Assembly: GCF_025602895.1 (NCBI RefSeq)
Contig: NW_026516225.1
Location: 595,636-659,635 of the forward strand
Source: Polychytrium aggregatum
Lineage: Eukaryota > Chytridiomycota > Chytridiomycetes > Polychytriales
DNA length: 64,000 nt
Reading direction: 5' to 3'
Position numbers and translations under genes: made by a program. Under the pieces are notes generated by a model, which saw nothing but the letters and a program-made list of their open reading frames with translations, did no database searches and had not been told where the DNA came from. Of the stretch, positions 54,664-63,500 are shown one piece after another (positions within the stretch are counted from its first letter, which is position 1; every line of letters starts with the position of its first letter).

Positions 54664-55463
54664 GACTTCATGGGGCACTCCTTGGCCTGGTGTCCCGGTC
54701 GGTGACAGAAGAAGCAGGAACCATGGCGGAGGTCCTCCTGCTTCTGTCTGTCCTTGGGGGAGACAGTGGCAGCTTGCTGGAACCGGGAGCGGGGAGGGCC
54801 ACGAGCCTCCATGGCGTTGACGTCAACGTCCATGGGCTCAGGCATGGGTCTTGCGGGCGGGGCCGGGCGAGGCGGACGGGCTGGGACGTGATGAGACCGA
54901 TGGCCGCCTGCCAGCTGCGGGTAGAACTGGCGGCCATGGTACTGGACGTTGTCGAGGTTCTCGGCAACGTCCATCATCACGTCCAGGGACTTGCGGGCAT
55001 CAGGGTTGCTGGCGATGTACTCTCTGATCTTGGGCTTGAGGCCCTTCTGGAAGAGGTACATCGCATCAGCAGAGCCCAGCTCCTCAATCTGGGAGGAGAG
55101 GTCTTCAAACTCCTCGATGTAGCGGGTCACAGAACCACGCTGCACGAGAGAGTATAGCTTGTCACGGGCAATGAGTTCAGCATTGGGGCTGCCGAAGCGG
55201 CGACGGAGGCGGTCCTTGAAGTCGTCAAACACACCTTCGCTCTGCTCGTCGAACCCTTGGCGGCGGTACCAACGGTACGCCTGGTCCTTTAAGCAGAGCT
55301 TGGCGGCGACGATGTGGTGGGTGGGGGCGACTTGGGCAGCATCGAGGTAGTCCTCGAGTTGCTGCAGCCAGTCCTCCACCGAGGAGGAGCGGCTCTTCCC
55401 AGTAAACACTGGGGCACGGAAGGTCTTGAGGAAGGCTTCCGGAAGTGGGCGGGGGTTGCTCAT
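54642..55463 (-). CDS. B-3 Gag
   Basis: 273 aa, same as B-1 Gag as far as compared. The tRNA-type primer site (55585-55574) lies between it and the LTR remnant. Confidence 0.9.
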   Translation of the reverse strand: MSNPRPLPEAFLKTFRAPVFTGKSRSSSVEDWLQQLEDYLDAAQVAPTHHIVAAKLCLKDQAYRWYRRQGFDEQSEGVFDDFKDRLRRRFGSPNAELIARDKLYSLVQRGSVTRYIEEFEDLSSQIEELGSADAMYLFQKGLKPKIREYIASNPDARKSLDVMMDVAENLDNVQYHGRQFYPQLAGGHRSHHVPARPPRPAPPARPMPEPMDVDVNAMEARGPPRSRFQQAATVSPKDRQKQEDLRHGSCFFCHRPGHQAKECPMKSGNGRPY

Positions 55464-55585
55464 GGCAGGGGCAGGCTCCAGGGACAGAGAGGAGAGTCGG
55501 TCGGCAAGAGAGGCGGGATCCAGCTTGAGGATCTAGAAAGAGGACAAACAGGACGAAAACAAGACGAGGATTTCCGATGCTACCA

Positions 55586-55687
55586 TGTAACGTCCACTAC
55601 TGGGACGTTGGGGCAAGACGGGGAGGGAGGGGGTACAAGACAAGACAGGACGGGGCAGAACAGGGCGGTGCTAGGCTACTCTAGCGG
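55586..55687 (-). repeat. B-3 5' LTR remnant
   Basis: First 102 plus-strand bases of the 309-bp LTR, ending CTCTAGCGG where A-3 starts. AGCGG is the candidate A-3 target sequence. The remainder should follow A-3/A-4 outside the window. Confidence 0.88.
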
Positions 55688-56478
55688 TGTTAGGGATAGC
55701 TCCTGCTTGTTCTCCACTTTGACTGCACACTTGGCTATTCTTTTGCCTTTCTGTTTGTTTGTGTGTAGCCTTGCAGTTCCCCTCCGATTTTCCGCCTTTT
55801 GCCTGTCTTTTCCGCTCCTTCCGCACTTCCGTTTTCCCGCGCTGCTCCGCTTCCTTTGTCTTCTTCGCACGCGCCGGTTTGTTTGTGCACGCGCCTTGCT
55901 GCGATTGGTTGCAATTCGGCTGCCGGTCATGTGTCCCCCCACCGGTGACTCATGACCTGCCTGACCGCCCCGATCTCTTGTTCATCTCGCATGCATTTGC
56001 CCCAACCTTATACTTGACCAATCCGCTTCTTGGACGTTGAGTCACATTGCTTCGCCTTTGCACGTTTCTCCTGCCAGGTGCTTCGCTTTTGCTTGCGCCT
56101 CTCTCGCTTTGGTTCTCTGCCTGTCTCGGTGGTCCTTCTCGGCCCTCGTTCGTGCATCGCCCCCTTCGCCCTGCTCGATCGCCCACTTTTCCCTCCCTTG
56201 GCCGCCCTTCGCTGCCAAGTCCGGACTTGTCTATAAATAGCCTGACCCCCGCGATGTGTAGTCGAACCTTAGCGTTCAAAATAGGACTAAATAAAGTGCC
56301 TTCTACTTTATTCTCTGAGTGTTCCTCACGTCTCATTTCGAGACAAGTCTTATCTTGAACGGATCTTTGCTTCCCTCGCTCCCTCTCCGAGTCCACTTCG
56401 GACTCTACCCTTGCTTTCCCTGAGCTCACTTCGAGCTCACTTCTTCTTTTGCCGTTGAGTCCCCTTTGGACTCTAACA
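55688..56478 (+). repeat. A-3 5' LTR
   Basis: 791 bp, TGTTAGGG to CTCTAACA. TATAAATA is at 56232-56239 and AATAAA at 56290-56295. The 12-nt primer segment AGCGTTCAAAAT is at 56271-56282, 39 nt after the TATA start. Confidence 0.92.
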
Positions 56479-56480
56479 TC

Positions 56481-56492
56481 ATTTTGAACGCT
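56481..56492 (+). other. A-3 self-priming site
   Basis: ATTTTGAACGCT, two bases after the LTR, is the exact 12-nt complement of 56271-56282. The same pair exists in A-1, A-2 and A-4. There is no TGG-starting tRNA site. Confidence 0.82.
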
Positions 56493-56549
56493 CCCTCTTG
56501 GCTTCCCGGCCTTTCTTCTTCTTTCGCCTCTCTTTCCCTCGTCGATCCG

Positions 56550-57503
56550 ATGGCTGAGCCTGCTACACCCCCTGCAGACCTCAACGCGTATCTGGCGCGC
56601 ATGGAGGAGCGTATGAACGCCCTCATGACCCAGAACGCTGCTCTCCATCGTCAGATCCAAGATCTGCAAGCTCCCGCCGCCGCTCCCCGCCAGGTCTACC
56701 AGGTCAACAAGCCCAAGGAGTTCCTAGGTTCCCGCGATGAAACGACGGCCTTCCTCGCCCAGTGCCACCTGGTTTTCCTCGCCGATCCTGCCTTCTTCGC
56801 GCCCGAGCGCCAGAAGGTCCTGTACGCCACCTCCTTCCTCCGCGGTGAAGCCTTCAAGTGGTACGAGGCCGCCTTCTACATGGCCAACCGCTTCCCGGCT
56901 TCCTTCGCGGATTTTGAAGTTGCCCTCAAGTCGACCTTCGGTGAGGACACGGCCTCCTCGCAAGATAAGGCCTTGAACGACCTCAAGCGCTTGGTCCAGC
57001 TCAAGTCCTGCCAAGCCTTCGCCACCCGCTTCGTCCAGCTCGCCGCCCGCGTCCAGACTGATGAACCCACCAAGATGCACTTCTTCAAGGAGGGTTTGAA
57101 GTCTGAGGTCAAGTTCCACCTCATCGGTCTCCGCCCCGCTCCCGCTTCCCTGCCTGAGTTGATCAAGGCAGCGGTCGAGTACGACGATGCCCTCCATCGT
57201 CTCAAGGTCTCCTCCCGTTCCCAACCTCCTCCTCCTTCTTCTCGCTCTGCTCCCCATCACCACCATTCTCCCGCGCATGTTTCTTCTTCCTCCTCTTCTG
57301 CACCCACTCCCATGGACCTTGACTCTGTCTCGGTCCGCCCTGCTAAGCTCTCCGACGTCGAGAAAAAGCGACGTCGTGAGCAGGGTCTCTGCTTGTACTG
57401 CGGGGAAAAGTCTTGTCCCGGCAGTCGCGATGTTCAGCAGTGCCCGGTTCTGGTCAAACGGAACTCGGGAAATGCTCACAGCCGAGCAGCACCTCGCAAG
57501 TAA
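56550..57503 (+). CDS. A-3 Gag with Cys-only knuckle
   Basis: 317 aa from the ATG at 56550 (a TTG-started frame reaches back into the LTR but the first ATG gives the conserved start). Coiled coil, Gag domain, Ser/Pro/His linker and CLYCGEKSCPGSRDVQQC as in A-1. The stop TAA lies in the loop of the frameshift hairpin. Confidence 0.92.
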   Translation: MAEPATPPADLNAYLARMEERMNALMTQNAALHRQIQDLQAPAAAPRQVYQVNKPKEFLGSRDETTAFLAQCHLVFLADPAFFAPERQKVLYATSFLRGEAFKWYEAAFYMANRFPASFADFEVALKSTFGEDTASSQDKALNDLKRLVQLKSCQAFATRFVQLAARVQTDEPTKMHFFKEGLKSEVKFHLIGLRPAPASLPELIKAAVEYDDALHRLKVSSRSQPPPPSSRSAPHHHHSPAHVSSSSSSAPTPMDLDSVSVRPAKLSDVEKKRRREQGLCLYCGEKSCPGSRDVQQCPVLVKRNSGNAHSRAAPRK

Positions 57504-57522
57504 GCGAGGTGGTCTGTTCGGC
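57467..57522 (+). promoter_or_regulatory. A-3 predicted -1 frameshift signal
   Basis: Heptamer G GGA AAT (57467-57473), spacer GCTCACA (57474-57480), stem 1 GCCGAGCAG/CTGTTCGGC (57481-57489 and 57514-57522, one G-U), stem 2 CACCTCGC/GCGAGGTG (57490-57497 and 57504-57511), 2-nt bulge GT, loop AAGTAA. Confidence 0.85.
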
Positions 57523-60500
57523 GATACGAACATCTTCCCCCTCTGACTCGTCACTATCGGACGATAAGCTTCTTCTTCCGGCCACTCTTATCGTCATGAG
57601 TCTTTCTGGCCCGGTCTCCATCTCCCTTTCTGTTTTTATTGATGATGGATGTTCCGCTCTTGCCCTCATTGATCCTGCCTTTGCCGATCTCCATAAACTC
57701 TCTCTTATCCCTCTTTCTACTCCTTACTCCGTTTCCCTTGCTGATGGTTCTTCGGCCGGTTTCATTCGTTTCCAAACCGCGCCTTTGACTCTGACCATTG
57801 GTTCCCACACCGAGTCGATTTCTTTTCTTGTGACTCGACTCTCCACCACTCCCATCACTCTTGGTCTTCCCTGGATGCGCTTGCATAATCCAGTTGTTAA
57901 TTGGAAGTCCCTCTCCCTTTCATTCTCCGATCCCTCTTGCCTTGCTGATGGACACATCCTCGCGGATGTCTCTGCTTCTTCCTTGGACACTCCGTCCGCT
58001 TCCGGCTCCTCGCCTCCCCCTTCGGGCACTTCGCCTTTGACTCCTCCTCCCTCCGGTCCTTCCCTTACACCGGTTCCCTCCTTTGGCACTTCGCCTTCCC
58101 TTTCTTCCCGCCTTGACTCTGCTTCGCTTTCTGAAGAGCCAACGGCTTTATCTTCACCCGACATTGAGCTCGTTAATGCGGCGAGTCTTCTCCGTCTTGC
58201 ACGGGAAGACAAGCTCGACATTTTCGCTGCCCAAATGGATATCCGTCCTCCTTCGCCGGAGACGTATCCTACGGTGTCGATAAGGTCCGTGCTCACGACG
58301 AAGGTGTATGCCGAGTCTGGCACCCCTGTTGACTCTCGAGGCGTCCCACTCAAATACAATGAGTTTGGCGACGTTTTCAGCCTCAAGTCTGACCCTCCTT
58401 CTTCCTTGCCTCCTCATCGTCCGTATGACTTGTCCATTGAGTTTGTACGGACCGAGGATGGAAAGGAACCTCGTTTGCCAAAGCCGGGGAAAGTCTATCC
58501 TTTGTCCCCGGCCGAGGAATCTGCTCTTTCGGAGTATCTGACCAACGCCCTCGCACGTGGTTGGATCTCCAAATCCTCTTCTCCCGTTGGTGCTCCCTGC
58601 TTCTTCGTGAAGAAGCCCAATGGTGGTCTTCGCCTTTGCGTCGACTACCGAGGCCTCAATGCCATCACGAAGAAGAACCGTTACCCACTTCCCCTCTTCC
58701 AGGATCTTCTGGATAAACTTTCTTCTGCCCGCGTCTTCTCACACCTCGACCTTCCTGATGCTTACCACTTGGTTCGTGTCAAGAAGGGCGATGAGTGGAA
58801 GACTGCTTTTGTTTGCAAATCTGGCTCATTTGAGTACAATGTTATCCCCTTTGGTCTTTCGAATGCCCCCGCTGCTTTTCAGTTTTTTATGAACGACATC
58901 TTCTCGGACCTCCTTGGTGTCTGTGTTGTCATTTATCTTGACGACATCCTGATCTTCTCAAAAGATCCCCAGGAGCATGAGGAGCATGTTAAGCTTGTTC
59001 TCTCTCGCCTTCGTGAACACTCCCTTAAGGTCAATCCGGCCAAGTGTTCTTTTGACCTTTCTGAAGTTGACTTTCTCGGCATGATCATTTCTGCCGATGG
59101 CATCAAAATGGACCCTGCCAAGGTCGAGGCCGTTTCCCTTTGGCCTGTTCCCTCTTCTGCTCGCGATATCCAAGTCTTTATTGGTTTCGCAAACTTTTAC
59201 CGCCGCTTCGTCAAGGACTTTTCCGCACTTGCTCGTCCTTTGACTTCCCTCACTACCAAATCCTCCACCTTCTCTTGGTCTCCCGAGGCCCAAGAGGCTT
59301 TTGATTCTCTTAAACTTTCCTTCACTTCCGCACCTATTCTTCGATACTTTGATTTCTCTAAACCCGCTGTCATCGAGCCCGATGCTTCTGACTTTGCTTT
59401 GGGTGCCGTCCTTTCTCAGTTTGACCCTGACGGCGCTCTTCACCCCGTTGCTTTTCACTCTCGGCAATTCCGTCCCGCCGAGGTGAATTATGACACTCAC
59501 GACAAAGAGCTCCTCGCCATTGTCGATTCCTTTACCGCCTGGCGTCATTACTTGATGGCTGCCGACCCTGATATTCCCACTCTTGTTTTCTCTGATCATC
59601 AGAACCTTACCCGGTTCACTGCCGCTTCTCAACTTTCTCGCCGCCAGTTCCGGTGGGCCCAATTCCTTTCTGACTTTGCTTTTCGCATTTACCACCGCCC
59701 TGGTCGTCTCAACACCAAAGCCGATGCTCTCAGTCGCCGTTCTGACTTTGAGATAAAGCCTGGTGACTCCCTCCACTCCACCAACTTCCTTCAGCTGTTC
59801 GAGTCTATTTCTCTCGACAGCATCACTGTTATCGGCTCGAATCCCGACTTTCTTTCCGAGATTCGAGCTGCCACCCTTTCTTGTTCCCTCCTTTCTGACT
59901 TTAACGCCAAACGTCTTGATGGCGATTACTCCTTCCGTGACGGTCTCCTTTACTTTAAAGACCTGATCGTTGTCCCTTCCCCCGAGCTCCAGCTCAAAGT
60001 GTTTGAGCAACGTCACTGCTCCGCTGCCGCTGGTCACTTTGGTCTTGCCAAGACCGTTGAGCTCGTCTCCCGGGACTTTCACTGGCCCCGGCTTCGTAAG
60101 TCTGTGCGTCGCTTCATTGCTAATTGTGAAGCGTGCCAGCGAGCCAAGCCGTCCCGTCACTCCCCTTATGGTTTACTTCATCCTCTCCCCGTTCCTTCCG
60201 AACGTTGGTGGGACCTGTCGATGGACTTCATCACGGATCTCCCACCTTCGAACGGTTTTGACTCGATCTTCGTGGTTAAGGACCGCCTGTCCAAACAAGC
60301 ACACTTTGTGCCCACCACGAAGACGGTTACAGGCGAGCAAACCGCCGAACTCTTCCTCTCCCACATCTTCCGCTTGCATGGTTGTCCCCGGTCTATTGTT
60401 TCGGACCGAGGAACTCAGTTTACTTCGGCCTTCTGGAGGCGCTTCAATGAGCTTCTGAAGACGAAGATTTCCCTTTCTTCTGCCTTCCACCCCGAGACCG

Positions 60501-61291
60501 ACGGTTCGACCGAGGTTCTCAACCAGGTCATCGAGCAGTATTTGCGTATCCATTGCAATTACCTGCAAGACGACTGGACCCTTCACCTTCCCCTTGCCGA
60601 GTTCACTTACAACAACTCGGAAAACACCTCCACTGGCATGACTCCCTTCTTTGCAGTCCATGGCCATCACCCCATTTTCGATCCCTCTATCATTCGTGAT
60701 CCCTCTGTTGTGCCCTCTGCCGAAGAACGTGTCGACCGACTTCAGACCGTTCTCGAGGATCTCAAGGCCAACCTCCGGGTTGCCCAAGAGTCCTACACTG
60801 TGCAGGCCAACAAATCCCGTCTCCCCACTCCCGACATCTCCGTTGGCGACCTCGTTTTTCTGGATCGTCGCCACATTCGCACCCTTCGTCCCTCCAACAA
60901 GCTTGACCAGAAAAAGCTTGGCCCCTTTAAAGTTCTTCGCCGCATCAACCCCGTTGCCTTTGAGCTTAAACTCCCTTCCACACTTAAAGTTCACCCCGTT
61001 TTCCATGTATCCCTCCTTGAACCCCGAACGAAGGACATTGTTCCCGAGTTCACCCAACCAGAACCACCTCCCATTCTTGTTAACTCCCAGGAAGAGTTTG
61101 AGGTCGAGACTGTTCTCGATTCTCGGCTCTTCCGTGGTCGCTTACAGTACTTGGTTCAGTGGAAGGGCTATTCCGAGACTGACCGGTCTTGGGAGCCCGC
61201 TGCCAATGTTTCCCACGCCACTGATCTTGTTGCTGACTTCCACCTTCGCTATCCCTCAAAGCCGAAGGCGACGTCCGGAGTTCGTCGCTAA
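57473..61291 (+). CDS. A-3 Pol, full length
   Basis: 1272 aa in -1 frame relative to gag. The first ATG in frame (57596) lies 123 nt past the shift point. Order: Ser-rich spacer, retropepsin with IDDGCSALALID (D-D-G) and LGLPWMR, a Ser/Pro-rich linker, RT (KSSSPVGAPCFF, LCVDYRGLN, VIPFGLSNAP, YLDDILIFS), RNase H (IEPDASDFALG, DALSRRSDF), integrase HHCC (HFGLAKT, CEACQRAK), core (SMDFITDLPPS, VSDRGTQF, HPETDGSTEVL) and a chromodomain (LVQWKGYSETDRSWEP). It ends 12 nt before the 3' LTR. It is the best reference copy for family A. Confidence 0.94.
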   Translation, partial: CSQPSSTSQVSEVVCSAIRTSSPSDSSLSDDKLLLPATLIVMSLSGPVSISLSVFIDDGCSALALIDPAFADLHKLSLIPLSTPYSVSLADGSSAGFIRFQTAPLTLTIGSHTESISFLVTRLSTTPITLGLPWMRLHNPVVNWKSLSLSFSDPSCLADGHILADVSASSLDTPSASGSSPPPSGTSPLTPPPSGPSLTPVPSFGTSPSLSSRLDSASLSEEPTALSSPDIELVNAASLLRLAREDKLDIFAAQMDIRPPSPETYPTVSIRSVLTTKVYAESGTPVDSRGVPLKYNEFGDVFSLKSDPPSSLPPHRPYDLSIEFVRTEDGKEPRLPKPGKVYPLSPAEESALSEYLTNALARGWISKSSSPVGAPCFFVKKPNGGLRLCVDYRGLNAITKKNRYPLPLFQDLLDKLSSARVFSHLDLPDAYHLVRVKKGDEWKTAFVCKSGSFEYNVIPFGLSNAPAAFQFFMNDIFSDLLGVCVVIYLDDILIFSKDPQEHEEHVKLVLSRLREHSLKVNPAKCSFDLSEVDFLGMIISADGIKMDPAKVEAVSLWPVPSSARDIQVFIGFANFYRRFVKDFSALARPLTSLTTKSSTFSWSPEAQEAFDSLKLSFTSAPILRYFDFSKPAVIEPDASDFALGAVLSQFDPDGALHPVAFHSRQFRPAEVNYDTHDKELLAIVDSFTAWRHYLMAADPDIPTLVFSDHQNLTRFTAASQLSRRQFRWAQFLSDFAFRIYHRPGRLNTKADALSRRSDFEIKPGDSLHSTNFLQLFESISLDSITVIGSNPDFLSEIRAATLSCSLLSDFNAKRLDGDYSFRDGLLYFKDLIVVPSPELQLKVFEQRHCSAAAGHFGLAKTVELVSRDFHWPRLRKSVRRFIANCEACQRAKPSRHSPYGLLHPLPVPSERWWDLSMDFITDLPPSNGFDSIFVVKDRLSKQAHFVPTTKTVTGEQTAELFLSHIFRLHGCPRSIVSDRGTQFTSAFWRRFNELLKTKISLSSAFHPETDGSTEVLNQVIEQYLRIHCNYLQDDWTLHLPLAEFTYNNSENTSTGMTPFFAVHGHHPIFDPSIIRDPSVVPSAEERVDRLQTVLEDLKANLRVAQESYTVQANKSRLPTPDISVGDLVFLDRRHIRTLRPSNKLDQKKLGPFKVLRRINPVAFELKLPSTLKVHPVFHVSLLEPRTKDIVPEFTQPEPPPILVNSQEEFEVETVLDSRLFRGRLQYLVQWKGYSETDRSWEPAANVSHATDLVADFHLRYPSKPKATSGVRR

Positions 61292-61303
61292 GGAAGGGGA
61301 TGA

Positions 61304-61683
61304 TGTTAGGGATAGCTCCTGCTTGTTCTCCACTTTGACTGCACACTTGGCTATTCTTTTGCCTTTCTGTTGTTTGTGTGTAGCCTTGCAGTTCCCCTCC
61401 GATTTTCCGCCTTTTGCCTGTCTTTTCCGCTCCTTCCGCACTTCCGTTTTCCCGCGCTGCTCCGCTTCCTTTGTCTTCTTCGCACGCGCCGGTTTGTTTG
61501 TGCACGCGCCTTGCTGCGATTGGTTGCAATTCGGCTGCCGGTCATGTGTCCCCCCACCGGTGACTCATGACCTGCCTGACCGCCCCGATCTCTTGTTCAT
61601 CTCGCATGCATTTGCCCCAACCTTATACTTGACCAATCCGCTTCTTGGACGTTGAGTCACATTGCTTCGCCTTGCACGTTCCT
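61304..61683 (+). repeat. A-3 3' LTR, truncated
   Basis: Follows the polypurine tract AAGGAAGGGGATGA. It matches the 5' LTR with one-base losses (for example CTGTTGTTTG for CTGTTTGTTTG) and breaks at GCACGTTCCT, where A-4 begins. Confidence 0.88.
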
Positions 61684-62473
61684 TGTTAGGGATAGCTCCT
61701 GCTTGTTCTCCACTTTGACTGCACACTTGGCTATTCTTTTGCCTTTCTGTTTGTTTGTGTGTAGCCTTGCAGTTCCCCTCCGATTTCCGCCTTTTGCCTG
61801 TCTTTTCCGCTCCTTCCGCACTTCCGTTTTCCCGCGCTGCCCGCTTCCTTTGTCTTCTTCGCACGCGCCGGTTTGTTTGTGCACGCGCCTTGCTGCGATT
61901 GGTTGCAATTCGGCTGCCGGTCATGTGTCCCCCCACCGGTGACTCATGACCTGCCTGACCGCCCCGATCTCTTGTTCATCTCGCATGCATTTGCCCCAAC
62001 CTTATACTTGACCAATCCGCTTCTTGGACGTTGAGTCACATTGCTTCGCCTTTGCACGTTTCTCCTGCCAGGTGCTTCGCTTTTGCTTGCGCCTCTCTCG
62101 CTTTGGTTCTCTGCCTGTCTCGGTGGTCCTTCTCGGCCCTCGTTCGTGCATCGCCCCCTTCGCCCTGCTCGATCGCCCACTTTTCCCTCCCTTGGCCGCC
62201 CTTCGCTGCCAAGTCGGACTTGTCTATAAATAGCCTGACCCCCGCGATGTGTAGTCGAACCTTAGCGTTCAAAATAGGACTAAATAAAGTGCCTTCTACT
62301 TTATTCTCTGAGTGTTCCTCACGTCTCATTTCGAGACAAGTCTTATCTTGAACGGATCTTTGCTTCCCTCGCTCCCTCTCCGAGTCCACTTCGGGACTTT
62401 ACCCTTGCCTTTCCCTGAGCTCACTTCGAGCTCACTTCTTCTTTTGCCGTTGAGTCCCCTTTGGACTCTAACA
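61684..62473 (+). repeat. A-4 5' LTR
   Basis: About 790 bp, TGTTAGGG to CTCTAACA, with several one-base indels (CCGATTTCC for CCGATTTTCC, GCTGCCCGC for GCTGCTCCGC). TATA box and primer segment are retained, and the self-priming site follows it. Confidence 0.88.
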
Positions 62474-62545
62474 TCATTTTGAACGCTCCCTCTTGGCTTC
62501 CCGGGCCTTTTCTTCTTCTTTCGCCTCTCTTTCCCTCGTCGATCC

Positions 62546-63500
62546 GATGGCTGAGCCTGCTGCACCCCCTAGCAGACCTCAACGCGTATCTGGCGCGCAT
62601 GGAGGAGCGTATGAACGCCCTCATGACCCAGAACGCTGCTCTCCATCGTCAGATCCAAGATCTGCAAGCTCCCGCCGCCGCTCCCCGCCAGGTCTACCAG
62701 GTGAACAAGCCCAAGGAGTTCCTAGGTTCCCGCGACGAGACGACGGCCTTCTCGCCCAGTGCCACCTCGTCTTCCTCGCCGATCCTGCCTTCTTTGCGCC
62801 CGAGCGCCAGAAGGTCCTTTATGCCACCTCCTTCCTCCGCGGCGAAGCTTTCAAATGGTACGAGCCGCCTTTTATATGGCCAACCGCTTCCCGGCTTCCT
62901 TCGCGGATTTTGAAGTTGCCCTCAAGTCGACCTTCGGTGAGGACACGGCCTCCTCGCAAGATAAGGCCTTGAACGACCTCAAACGCTTGGTCCAGCTCAA
63001 GTCCTGCCAAGCCTTCGCCACCCGCTTCGTCCAGCTCGCCGCCCGCGTCCAGACTGACGAACCCACCAAGATGCACTTCTTCAAGGAGGGTTTGAAGTCT
63101 GAGGTCAAGTTCCACCTCATCGGTCTCCGCCCCGCTCCCGCTTCCTTGCCTGAGTTGATCAAGGCAGCGTCGAGTACGACGATGCCCTCCATCGTCTCAA
63201 GATCTCCTCCCGTTTCCCAACCTCCTCCTCCTTCTTCTCGCTCTGCTCCCCATCACCACCATTCTCCTCCGCAGCATGTTTCTTCTTCCTCCTCTTCTGC
63301 ACCCACTCCATGGACTTGACTCTGTCTCGGTCCGCCCTGCTAAGCTCTCCGACGTCGAGAAAAAGCGACGTCGTGAGCAGGGTCTCTGCTTGTACTGCGG
63401 GGAAAAGTCTTGTCCCGGCAGTCGCGATGTTCAGCAGTGCCCGGTTCTGGTCAACGGAACTCGGGAAATGCCTCACAGCCGAGCAGCACCTCGCAAGTAA
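62546..63500 (+). pseudogene. A-4 gag, multiply frameshifted
   Basis: Same region as A-3 gag, with an extra A after CCCCCT (near 62,571), a lost C near 62,751, a lost G near 62,863 and near 63,169, and further changes in the His/Ser linker and after the knuckle. The Cys-only knuckle sequence CLYCGEKSC is still readable. Decay or consensus error cannot be separated here. Confidence 0.85.

Larger units (their letters stand above)
50428..55687 (-). mobile_element. B-3: family B copy in E pol, its 5' LTR cut by A-3
   Basis: 3' LTR 50428-50736, pol 50746-54657, gag 54642-55463, 5' LTR 55586-55687 with only 102 of 309 bp before A-3. CCAAG (50423-50427) is the candidate target sequence. Coding regions look identical to B-1, with the six-T run intact. 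Confidence 0.9.
55688..61683 (+). mobile_element. A-3: family A element in the B-3 LTR, full coding, 3' LTR cut by A-4
   Basis: 5' LTR 55688-56478, self-priming site, gag 56550-57503, pol 57473-61291, polypurine tract, 3' LTR from 61,304 with 380 bp before A-4 begins. All frames are open and no catalytic residue other than the family-wide protease variant is unusual. Confidence 0.9.

Noticed and set aside
57413-57472. Non-ATG start for family A pol at the TTG 57413
   Set aside because: The frame is open there only because it overlaps gag. The slippery site and hairpin at 57467-57522 explain pol expression better.
61304-63500. A-4 as an assembly duplicate of A-3
   Set aside because: A-4 has many silent substitutions relative to A-3 in gag, so it is a distinct copy. 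Only its indels look like error.
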